From NCBI GenBank assembly GCA_002633025.1, contig NMRB01000225.1, forward strand, positions 147,587 through 211,586: 64,000 nt of DNA. The letters are read 5' to 3'. The notes beneath the pieces were generated by a model. It searched no databases and was not told the DNA's origin. It saw nothing but the letters and a program-made list of their open reading frames with translations. Origin of the DNA: Notospermus geniculatus (lineage: Eukaryota; Nemertea; Pilidiophora; Heteronemertea; Lineidae). Both the position numbers and the translations under genes were made by a program. Positions within the stretch are counted from its first letter, which is position 1. Each line of letters begins with the position of its first letter. Below are positions 35,262-46,400 of this stretch, piece by piece.

Positions 35262-38200
35262 ATGGCAGAACCTGATGAACGTAAAATGTCATCTTCTCAA
35301 CTCGATGAATGCTTAGATCTTCTGCAGAGATCAGAGTCTGATGATCAAATGTTTGCAGCTCTTTTCATGGTAGGTTTTTACATACAGGCTGCACCAAAAT
35401 AAAATCACCACATTAAAACTGGCAGTTTTCAGCAAAGCAGTCATGGTTCAACTAGCACCAAGTTAATGCCATAAATGAATTGTGTGGTGTAACGGGATAT
35501 GACGCTTACAATGAAGATGATGATGATGGTCTTGATGGAAGCGCATGTTGTTTATCATCAAACGAGGCCGACGCTAATTAATTCGTGCTTTTCGGAAGAG
35601 TATGGTGCATTGATCATAAGCCATTTAATCACGATTTACTTAATTTTTCAGGTGACAAAAGTAGTGAAAGAGGAACAACGTGATGCGGAGACCAGGAAAA
35701 GAATCATAGATGCTGTTGGATTCAAGTTCATCAAAAGATTGATTAAAACAGGTGATGATGCTGAATGTCGTTGATTTTGAAAGGGGGTTTAATTCTCTGA
35801 GGAAATTGCCAAAGATTACATTTTGATAACACCTTTACTGTTGTCTATGGAATCTTCAATAGCATGGCTGGATGGCAGAAATCATCATGAGTTACCGGTA
35901 CCGGTACCAGGAATAAATTGAGATCGTGATTGATTAAGATGATACATCTACTTTTCTTATCCTTTCAGCATCCGTACCAGAAGGTTGTCCAAGAAATATC
36001 TTCAAATCTTTGGCTCTGACTCTCTTGACCAGTTTATGTACTGATGACCAAGATCTGGTGGGTAAATGGGGAACCTGCATGACTGGAGATGGCGCACCAA
36101 GTATAAGACCCGAATGACGTATCTGACGTCACTTTTCTCGCTGTTGACGTTGCGCCGTCAAAGCATGTGTACATTTTTCTACACAATTTTCCGTGCAAAT
36201 TTTCCCCAAAGACGTTGTCAATATTGGCATCCTGTGGCATTTCTGACAAAACAAAGCAGTGGTCGATATATGGACAACTTTGAACATGAAATAGGACAGT
36301 ATTTAATCAAAACTGAACCAAACAGAGTGGTTTATTTTGGGCCAAGAAGTAAATGGAAATACTGTTAGAAAACAGGACTTCCGAGTCTTACAGTGACAGC
36401 GCCACGTCGTGGCGTAGTTCGGCGGGTTCCTCATTGCTAAACAATAAACAAGAATCTTTGGTGTAAGAAATTCCCTGGGACAGTTACATTTTCCCCACTT
36501 TTTGATTTCCTATTCCTTCTGTGATTTATTGTGAAAAAAGATAAATCTTTGGCATTTTTTACTTCTGCACTGTTATAATTTCAGATGGTTGATCCAGAAC
36601 TCCTTGAACTCATGCCGATGATGGGAGAATTACTGAGTTTGGATTTGAGGTGAGTGGAGAATTTGTCACCCGTGACAGCAAAATGAGTCGGAATGCGCAC
36701 AGAAGAATTAAGACCCAAGGTGAACCAACGGTTTGTTGATTTCAGCATTGTCTGCCCATTGTGAAATTTGACTTTGTCCATTTCTGCAGTTGTTCTCTGG
36801 TGTCATCTTGGGTCTTCTTTCCGGCGCATAACAACTCATTTTGCTGTGACAGGTCAGAAAGGTCAAGAGATACCGTCACATCAATCTCAGATTAAAAAGT
36901 TAAAAAGTTTAAAACATTAAAAAGTTACAATGAAAAGAATTGTAGATGTTACTTTTTAAAAAATAATAGATTTTCAGGATGTTCTAATCACATGAATTTT
37001 CTCCATTTTGTAGTGATTCAGAAGATCCTGTAATGGATAAAACAATCGTTGATGATGTCATAAGAATGTTTGTGATGATAGGAGAGCACAAAATCGGCCG
37101 GTTGAAACTGGTTGAGAGTGGGAGTCTTTCCAAACTCGCAATGTTGTATGCTGATGATCTTTATGGTAGGTACAAGTACTGGTATTGGCAATAAAAAGAA
37201 AGAAAAGATAGAAACCCAGTCATATAAAACGATGCTGTACAATATAAAGATACCGGTACTTATCAAAGTTCAAGGTACCGGTACTGCATGGTATCTATAC
37301 TGTAGGCAGGCTCTTACTCTTGTTAATTTCAGGGGCCAGTACAGCTTTGGATGTGCTTCTGTCATTTCTTCCCTGGGCAGATGAAATCCCGGTCATGTGG
37401 GTGTGTAACAAACATGGATGTCAAGCATTGTTGAACAAAATGGCTGCTGAATTCAGACAGGAAAGTGTATGTACTTTGTGAACTGTATGCTATCTGAATA
37501 ACTAGTCATCGTATTCGTATTCGCATTGAAAACAGACATACAAAATCATACTTTGTAGCTTTCCTTGTTACCAGTCTGATGTATTCAGCTGACAATAATG
37601 CCCAGCTCCCCAAATCCAGTTTGTCAATTTCACTAGTGAATGTAAATTTCCTTTCAGGAATCACCAAAGTTTCTCCTATGTGAGACTTTATCAAGAATAA
37701 TATCATCATTACACAGTGCTACAGACATTTTGGAAACTGAACCATGGTCGACAGACATCTACAGAGGGTTAGGAGATATACTCAAAAGTCGAATAGGTAA
37801 TGAATGAGTGTTTCAGCTAGACCTTATGCGACATTTTTTAGCTCCAATAATTACAAACACAAATTCTAAAGAAGCAAAAGGCCATAGCAGTGTTCATCAA
37901 GATGGAACTTGGCGAACTTTTATGCTAAAATGGTAAACTTCTTTTCAGGAGAAGCACAGCGGGACCCAGCACTGAAGCTCTCAGCTGCTATGATAGATGC
38001 TTATGGAATAGAATGGCTTGTTGGAATGAAAGATGAGAAATTCCTGTTGCTGTTGGTTAGTCTTGCATCCGTTGAGGTCAGGATGATACTGGAATCAGAT
38101 GCAGCAGATTCAAATCAGGTAAGCATCATTTCTACCTCGGAGTCTGATACCATATGTGAGAACACTGTTTTACTCCAAAACAATTTCTATGAAATTAAAT

Positions 38201-41200
38201 GTGGATATAAGCAAAAATAGTTGCTCATCCAGGGAGGTTATTAAAGCGAATGGCTCGCGGGGTTTGTTGTGGCGCCATGACAGTTGGTCATCGATATCAA
38301 GCACCATTTTGAGAAAGAGGCAAAAGAAGGATTTTAGTTTAATGGGAAATGCATTAGACAGCCAAACTTCGGAGGCACATTCTGCAAAATCGGCCGCTTC
38401 AAAATCAATGGGAATAGTACAAAATGTACATCTTGACCTACTGAATTTGAAAACGTCATTAACCCATTTTAACAAATTTTTAATGGAACCTCGTCCCCAG
38501 TGTTTACATTCGCATATTTGCACAGTGTTGCATATGGCTGGAGCACGGCTTTGCCTGGAGGCTAGATTCACTCTCTATGGAAGGTACCACCAAAAATGTA
38601 AACAAACCCCGCGAGCCATTCGCTTTAAATTGAACGTAGGAACGCAAGGAGCCACGGTGGTGTAGTGGTTCGGGCCTCCGACTAGCGGTCAGAGGATCCC
38701 GGGTTCGAATCCCGCTGCTGGCGTGAGACTTTGGGCAGGTCTCTTTGCCTTACTGGCCTCTCTCCACCCAGGTGTATAAATGGGTACCGGTCGGAAATGC
38801 TCGGATTGTAGCGCTGAATGAGCAGCTCATCTGAGTTCTACTGAAAGGTTTCAGGATAGACTGGGGTTAAAGTGTGAAGTCGGATTACACCTCTACCGTT
38901 GTTGATATCAGACTATAAACCCAAACTTTAACTTTAAGGTTGCCCAACATAAATGACTTTGACTTAGAGAAGTACCGGGTAATCCTGTACATTGTGTAAA
39001 TTTGTCCTTTAGGAAGAGTAATGGACTCGGAGTCTTTTTCCATTTTCAGCTGATGTCACGCAGTGCCGTCCTTTCGTCCTGTTACACCATTTTAGAGAAA
39101 CTCATCACCTACATGAGCAGCGAGGCTGAGCTCTCATTGGATAACGTTTCCAAGTTGCAGTCGGCAATCACGCAAGCTTTCAATGCCGTGCTCTACTTCC
39201 TTGATTCACATTCTAACGACAAAACAGTAAGTTCTTGATATCCATCTCTGACATGACTCTATGTAAGAAAATAGCAAGGTTTATGAACTGATAGTCAGGT
39301 CTATATATACAGAAGCCCAAAGTCAAAAGACCACAAAACTTGAGTCCATACATGTAGCTGATGAACTGATAGTCAACTCCATGTATGCAGAAGGCTAAAG
39401 TTGAAGGACCTCAAAACTTGAGTGCATACATGTAGTTTCTTTTTTGTTCCTAGGTAGATGAGAGCTTTTTGGTTGCTACCATCAGGGTGCTGGGAGCTTG
39501 GCTAGCTGAGGAGACCAGTTCTCTTAGGGATGAAGTGTACAGCATTCTGCCATTTCTCATAAACGAAAGGTAGTCCAACTCAGAGTGAAGTTTTTCTGAG
39601 TGTACATGCAGGTGCATTTCACTCCATGCACATTCACAGATATTTCACTCCATGTACAGTACATTAGGCTATGTCCTGGACAGCCTCGAGAGATTAGAAA
39701 ATAAAATTGATAACTGAAATCAAAATGTTTGTTTTGCTCAGCCTTATTCTCAACGTTTTCTTCCAGTTCAAAGAACTTCAAGCATTTAGAAAAGCCAGCA
39801 GACGACGAAGGAACAGCACAACCAGCAGACATTCTCCGCTTCCTTCTCCCAGGTTTATGCCACCTGAGTGCAGACGACACACCGAGAAGAATCCTCATAG
39901 AAAATGACGTTCATGAACTTCTTGGACAATACTTTTCATACCAATGGAATATTTTTGTAGCAAAACGAACGAAAGACTCTCAAACAGCTTTGACTTTACT
40001 CTGTGGAATATTTCTCAACTTCTGTGTTCTAGAACCTCACTTGGTGTCTTCCAATTGTGTTTTCAAGGAGTTGCTTGGATTTGTGGTGTCACAAACAAAC
40101 ACACTTGGTAATAATTTGTCTTTTCTTTAGGTCATTATAGATTTTATCCCTTAAAAACTCCTCTTAATACATGTATTGTAAGCTTACATGTTGTCATTAG
40201 TCATTTGTAACTTGGGTTCATTGCCAAGTGAAAATGTTCCAAAGTTTGAAAATGTTCCAAATTTTGCCTTTATTTCTCTTCAGTTGGTAACCAGTCCACT
40301 CTACCCCTCTGTGCCAATATGGTGGTCCTCGGCTTAATGTGCCTACGGAACCAGACGACCGACAGCCAACCAGAAACAGCCGTTCACAAATTCTTATTAT
40401 CTGCTGCCACATTTATTCAAGATGCATACATGATCAAGGGAGACCGACTTGACATGTCTAAAGCGTACAAACTTGTCTGGGATGATATTTCAGAACTCTG
40501 GTTTCTTGCAACTCAAGGTATGCAATTTGCATGAAATTTTTTTGCTATTTGCATTAATTCTCTTGAGCAGAATTCAGGCCGTGACCGATTGGAATGAAAT
40601 GTCCCAAGTTAAAATTGACTTTTTTTCAGAAATGTGTTATCTGATTGAGAAGTACCCCAATTTCCCATCGACACTGGTGAACAATGGCTTCCTTACGCAT
40701 GCCCTTAAAATGCTGAAGCAGACGAGAGGGCAGGGATCCCATGAAGAGTTGGTGCCAGCTTATGACGGGCTGTTGACAACCATGGCGACTGTCAACAACA
40801 AGGTGAAGTGATTCCTGAAGGAAAAAGATGGTGCTAACGTAGCCAGGTATTAAAGCATCCAATTCATTCTTTGAGTGACATTTTTTGAGTGACATTTTAG
40901 ATAGGTGAAACTAAACATGAGAAAATTCTTTGGTTACTCTATCTACATTTATTTTAGAAACACAACGTTTCAACCAGTGTACCCTGGCCATAGTCCTGTG
41001 TACAAGTGAATAGCACAAGAGGAGAGGAAGCATAAATACCACACTGTTTCTTTAAGCATTAGGCAAACATTTAGACAAAATACATACTGTTTTTTTAAGC
41101 ATTAGACAAACTTATGGATAAAAGTCCACGGGAAAAACTGCGGAATCACAGGCTGTAGCAGCTAATTGTCCAGTTTGGCAATNCTCCATAATAATGACAC

Positions 41201-41725
41201 AGAGCTGGGGGGGGGGGGCAAAATCCATTGCTGGCGTTGACGCAAAGCTGAGGGCAACAGAACAGAAGGGTGTTACCACATGGTTACATCATGGAAACAA
41301 CAAACACAGTCCCAAGTAATTTGCCGTCATGAACACCATTGTGGCATTCGAAATAAGACACTACTAGTACTTCCTTGTGCAAATGTACAGAAGGGTGATG
41401 TGCATTAATGTGTATATCCATGCAGCATATTCTCATTTTAATGCCAATTCTTATTACCAAATGAATGCATTTACTTCTTGTGTTGCAGATTGTGCAAAAT
41501 GACTGGTTTGAGGATGTGCTTGGATACATAGCCCACCAGAAATCAATTCTAGACTATTCCAGTGACCAATTTGTGCCCTACATATCCTGGTTACGGGTAC
41601 TGTTATATGGTCTTGTACTGTTATACACAGTCAATGAGATTAAGTGCTTTGCACAAAATGGTTCAAGAATTTTGAAATACGGTACCCTAGTGTCCCGCTG
41701 CAGACTTTCTGTGATACACGCGTAA
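35262..41725 (+). CDS. NCDN: Neurochondrin
   Basis: Cytosolic armadillo/HEAT-like helical-repeat protein; in vertebrates it inhibits CaMKII and binds group I mGluRs and G-protein partners. Exons join in phase: 35262-35369, 35652-35751, 35969-36057, 36585-36649, 37014-37165, 37333-37466, 37658-37796, 37949-38118, 39050-39226, 39454-39569, 39767-40107, 40284-40517, 40630-40802, 41489-41725 (744 residues; human about 729). Family-specific stretches: [113 protein letters not shown]. Alternative end: reading through the donor at 40803 gives a stop at 40811 (668 residues). I prefer the 14-exon form because the splice phase fits and AATAAA follows the last stop. The paired N-terminal cysteines that are palmitoylated in mammalian NCDN are absent. 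Tail-to-tail with the STXBP4-like gene. Confidence 0.93.
36665..36855. mobile_element. GTGACCCTCC-type MITE, diverged copy 4, in NCDN intron 4
   Basis: GTCACCCGTGACAGCAAAATG at the left and TTTTGCTGTGACAGG at the right, with a shared interior (CAGCATTGTCTGCCCATTGTG). Confidence 0.5.
38241..38628. mobile_element. TTAA-flanked MITE, family 3
   Basis: Perfect terminal inverted repeats of about 28 bp beginning TTAAAGCGAATGGCTCGCGG. 388 bp, in NCDN intron 8, directly before a SINE. Confidence 0.8.
38649..38938 (+). mobile_element. tRNA-derived SINE, copy 2 (most complete)
   Basis: Head begins GGAGCCACGGTGGTGTAGTG, with B box GGTTCGAATCC, body GTGTATAAATGGGTACCGG and tail CCCAAACTTTAACTTTAAG. Inside NCDN intron 8. 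Confidence 0.85.
39282..39438. repeat. Two-copy tandem duplication in NCDN intron 9
   Basis: GATGAACTGATAGTCA/ATGAACTGATAGTCAGGTC blocks, each about 78 bp ending ACATGTAG. Confidence 0.75.
41489..41725 (+). other. Probable terminal coding exon of NCDN
   Basis: The acceptor TTGTTGCAG precedes an open frame starting [14 protein letters not shown] in the phase expected from donor AAG|GTGAAG at 40802. The first about 20 residues look like a natural continuation of the last helix; the tail ending [11 protein letters not shown] does not resemble the vertebrate C-terminus and may be lineage-specific. The alternative is that the gene ends at 40811. Confidence 0.55.
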
Positions 41726-41927
41726 CGAAGGAAGTTCGATCCTAAAGGAAGAATCTGAAATGAGAAGTATTCATTGTACTGTACATACAGAGGAAAATTA
41801 CTTCAGAAGTATGGAAGTATGAATTCCACTTGGAATTATAAAGAAGACTACACCATTATTTTCCTTGTTTTCATAGTCTGTATATTTCAGTTGGAGTTGG
41901 TACATGTACACTATACAAAATTACAGA

Positions 41928-41949
41928 AATAAAGTTATAAAATAAATAA
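41928..41949 (+). terminator. Polyadenylation signals for NCDN
   Basis: AATAAA at 41928-41933 and overlapping AATAAATAAA a few bases later, about 200 bp after the proposed stop codon at 41725. This spacing supports the 14-exon gene model. Confidence 0.55.
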
Positions 41950-42412
41950 ATGACTATACATTTCAGCTTACATGATTATCATAAAAGATATGCCCTAGAG
42001 TTAAAACATTGGATGGAAGTGTCATGCATAGATTGCCGATTCAGAACCCCAAACCCATCAAGGATTATTCATGCATAATGATGGTACTTGAATCAGCAAG
42101 TCAGAGATATTTTTCAAGTACTGTAAATAAGACAGAATACATATCTAGTAGTACACAGAAATATCTGGCAAAGCTCATGGGGCCTATGTAGAAAATTGGG
42201 CCTATGTACCATAATTTGCAATAGGAGAGACAGAAATGGAAAGCAGATAAGCAGGAGAGTCCTATCACAGGTAGATGTATACATGTACAGATGTAGAAGA
42301 AATGCACATACATGGAGTATTTCAATATTTACATGAGAGTGTAACGGATGTGCCTCACTTAATGACAGCATATCCAACATAGAGCACAAAAAACGACAAA
42401 CAAAATGATTGA

Positions 42413-42634
42413 GTAAACATAAAACTGTATCTGAATTTCGCAAATTTTTGACCCCAGTTGGGGTCTTCCTCAGGCACTTTCTAGTTGAGTTCCCAGAAGT
42501 TTTCACTTCTCTACTAGAAATTTCACTTCTGGGATCCACTGGGTTCACTTCTGGGATCTCTACTAGAAAGTGCCTGAGGAAGACCTCGGTTTGGGTCGAA
42601 AATTTGCAAAATCCAGAGACGACTTTATGTTTAC
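42413..42634. mobile_element. 222-bp foldback with CCTGAGGAAGACC motif
   Basis: Arms of about 70 bp begin GTAAACATAAA and contain TGCAAATTTT-GACCC … GGTCTTCCTCAGGCACTTTC. Lies between the convergent ends of NCDN and STXBP4. Confidence 0.7.
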
Positions 42635-43015
42635 TATACATTGTACTATCATTGGATGACAGCACTGTTGATATCTAATATGTTCATTGCAACAGATATC
42701 AAATGTTTCCCCTCAGGTATCATAAGAAGTAGAAAATACAAGTTCTTAGCGAGTATAACCTAAATCAAAGGGAAAATTGATGGCATAATCAAGGATAGTT
42801 TTCAGGGAAGGGACTTAGGCTGTAGAAAAATCCTATGGTAATTTCTTATGAGAAGTGAGGCTTTGGAAGTTTCCTATGGTACCATTCGAATTTGGAATCA
42901 TTGAAACATTAGTGTGCACATTTAAGTATGATACTAGTCCTAAAATATATATACTAATTACATCTTTTATATACAGAGTATAAAATAAAATGGTCCCTTA
43001 TATCATCTATACCAA

Positions 43016-43021
43016 TTTATT
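43016..43021 (-). terminator. Polyadenylation signal for the STXBP4-like gene
   Basis: AATAAA on the minus strand about 435 bp downstream of the stop codon at 43457. Together with the NCDN signal at 41928 it defines a gap of about 1.1 kb between two convergent 3' ends. Confidence 0.4.
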
Positions 43022-43456
43022 TGCGTAAAATAGTGGAAGTCGGCAAATTTGCGAGCAGTCATAGCTGCACGTGTCCGTTTCACAACCACATCCAACTTTT
43101 TCTGATGCAGTGCCATCTATGAATAGAGAACTGAACTAATGTTAACAGACATCAGCTATACCAGTATACTGTGCAGTATCGAGGCATATCTTTATGGGAT
43201 GAATATTTGCCCTACATGGTACAACAGACCTCCAAGAAGGGACAAACCGTTTGGTGCCATGGGTAGGAAAGGGTTAACAGTTCCGGAGCCCACAGAATTA
43301 GCTACAGATGCAAAATAGCTCACCAAGAGCTGCCTAATGCTGCTGGGTTCAAATCCTTATTTTCAAGCCCTGTACCACATGCCAGGCCAAGCCTGGATTC
43401 GCGAGTAAGTACCGGTAGGCCTAACAAATTAAATCTGACCAAATTCCTGAGTTGAG

Positions 43457-46400
43457 TTACGCCTCTGACTGTCGTCTGCCCGAGCTGTAGAAATCGTACA
43501 CCGCTACGTCTGAGTTTCTCGTATTCGTTTCTTTAGGTTGTCCTCGTCTTTGGGGAGGCTGAGATGTTGGACGTGGGAGACGGGATGGGACCATGTCGTA
43601 ATCTGGTTCACATGACTGAAATACAAAGCGGAAAATCAGGGGCAGTTCGCATTGAATATCAATCAAGGGGTTGTCAGCTGGGGTTCTGGTAAAATCGCTG
43701 CCTGTCAAATATGGGTCGACCGCACAGAAAGTGTGATAGTGCTACCAGTGCATATCGGCAGTTGGGTTAAAGCACATTTTCCATTAACTAAACCGCCGAC
43801 AGGCACCAAAAGCACTATCAGACTTTGTGTGCGGTTGGCCCTGAACTTCACTGTAGGGTTTTCAAAATAACAAGTAGCTTAGACTGTAGGTCATTGGACA
43901 GGTATAGGTCAAAAGATGGCTCATTGATTCGTGTGTGAGACTGTGACCTAATTAAACATGCAAAAGAAAACAGGCTGACACCAGGGTTCAAAGTTCGTGA
44001 CCAATTTGGTCAAAAATGCGACCTGTATTTTGCTCTGTGCGACCCAAAAAACTGATGTTCTAATGCATTTTGCATTGTGTGCGACTTGATTTTTTGGCCT
44101 CTTTGACCAAAATCTGCTTTTTCAGAAAATGAACTTTGATCCCTGGACACCAATATCTTTGTGAATGTACCGCAACATAGAAGTGAAGTGACAAGAATTG
44201 ATTAATGCAGTCACCAGAAAATTCATTCACCTTTGAGGACATCATGTACATATTTATAGAAACCCTAATAACCTTCAAAGAAAAAGCTGAAACTGCTGGG
44301 ACATATTAAAGACTGGCTCCTGGATAAGACAAATCCCCTTGAAGTCGAAAACTGCACCACATAATTAAAGAAATATGATGAAATTGAAAAGATGAAAAGA
44401 TCAATTGGCTAGAGCCACCCTGGTGAAATATACATTGAAATTTACACTGAAACTTAAACGAATGACCATTCATGCCAATAAAAGCCATCATAATCCAATG
44501 CAAGAACAGCAGTACATCATAAAGTGAGCTGATGGTTGAAGACCGCCACCTGGTGTTTTTTGCGGTTACCTCACTGGGGCTTCTACTGTGGACAGGGGTT
44601 GTGGAGCTATCCCTGTAAATGAACAGTTGGACACATATTGCACAAATCACAGGGGTCATGCAAAGTGAATTTTGATCCGGTAACAGTGGTCCTTAACAGT
44701 TTGATAAATCAGTCTTCAAAAGGTACCCACACAACAAAGGGGCAACAGGAACTGCAGTTCGTCAAGAGCTCTAGTTTCTTGACACTGGGAAATAAAATTT
44801 ACCGGGTAGTTACTGAAGAGTTACTAGTTAAAGTGCTGAAGTATTATCTGGCTGTAAAATAAGGTTACGTGAATCCAAATTGTACAGAAATGAAAAAGCC
44901 ACACCGCGGATCTTCGCTGTTTAGTCTAACTCTGTACACTTGAGCTAAAGAGGCATGTCCGACTCACTGGGCTAAAAGGAATGTGGTTATGCACACCTCA
45001 ATGCAGGTGCGGATCCAGAGGGGCACCCCGGGCGCTCGCCTCCCCTTTCGGCCAAAAAATCTGTAAAATCGACCATGAAATTCTGAAATTTCGAGCAAAT
45101 CATTGAAATTCACAGACAATTTCAATGTTTCTAGCACAGGGCGCCCCCTCTTTTCCGAAATCTTGGATCCACCCCTGACTTGTAGCCTTTGGATACTTCT
45201 TGGCATAATGTTAACATCTGCCATCAATTGCTGGGGTGTTTTGTTATTGAAACATACATGTAAACATGCAGAAAATAAACATATGTGACCCATCACCACA
45301 AAACCAGTTTTAAGTCGCTCTGAAGTTGGCAAGTTCAGACCAACATTTTGTCAATTTCAGTAGGCCTTGGCTTATTGTGTGTCTTTTGTAAAATCTGAGT
45401 GATTACATTTCTTCATTAATCTCCTGGAATTATCTTGTGTGACTTGAGACAGGTTTTGCTGTGACGGTTCACAGATTGTACGGTAATAATGTAGTGGTCC
45501 AAGGTGGTGAATGTTTATTTACATCGTCATGCAAGTGTCACAGGGAGTTTGTTTCTTAGGATACCAACCTTACTGAGACGTTTAAACTTTAGCGTAGATA
45601 ACATTCCGTTGCCTTGTTTTATTTAGAAAAGAATATCAAAATATTTCAAGATTACAAAGCATAAATTACATACCGGTATCAACATTTTTTGCATGCCTAC
45701 ATTTTTAATGAAATGTGACCCTCCACAGCAAAACTAGTCGCATGTCGCTCGTAGCTTGGCAGGTTGAGACCAAATGTTTGTCAGTTTCAATACTGTCTGT
45801 GTGTTATGAAATCTGAAATAATCTATTTCTCCCATTCTCTTCTGGTGTCATCTTAGTTGTTGCAGCTCACCTACTGAGTGACATGTGACTGTTTTGTTGC
45901 TGTGGAGGGTCACAAATAGAGATCACTCATGAGAGAGCCCTTCATGTACAGTACCCATGCCATGTATATTTCTCACCACCACTACCACAATAACAAATCA
46001 CAGAATGCAAATTCAACATAAACACAACATGCAAGGATAATTTCATTCAATGGGAGTCACAGAAATAAACAGCAGTCACATTCCTTTGTTTTGCACTTGG
46101 ATTGAAGGTTGGCTTCCCTCCACATCCCACCGTACACAAAATACCATAACCAATTACATGTATCACCAATATTGCCAGAACTTCCTTTGAGGAATGAACA
46201 GTCACAACACCTTAGAGGCAGACGTGACGTCAAATTTCTACGACGACACGATACCGCCACATTGGCCGCCAAAATGTCAAGCGACATCATGACATGAACA
46301 CAGCGTCGACACACAGATCCTGAGGTCAAAATGTCATGACATGATAGTTTTGACGTTATCACTGGCCATTTGACGGCCAACATGGCCGATTCTTTGTAGT

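Larger units (their letters stand above)
38119..39049 (+). other. NCDN intron 8, filled by two mobile elements
   Basis: This 931-bp intron holds a complete TTAA-flanked MITE (38241-38628) followed 20 bp later by a tRNA-derived SINE (from 38649). The other NCDN introns are mostly short; this is the largest before the final one. Confidence 0.8.

Noticed and set aside
38649-38720. A tRNA gene
   Set aside because: A and B boxes are present, but the same sequence recurs at 19711 and 57912 with a shared non-tRNA body, so it is a SINE head and not a functional tRNA.
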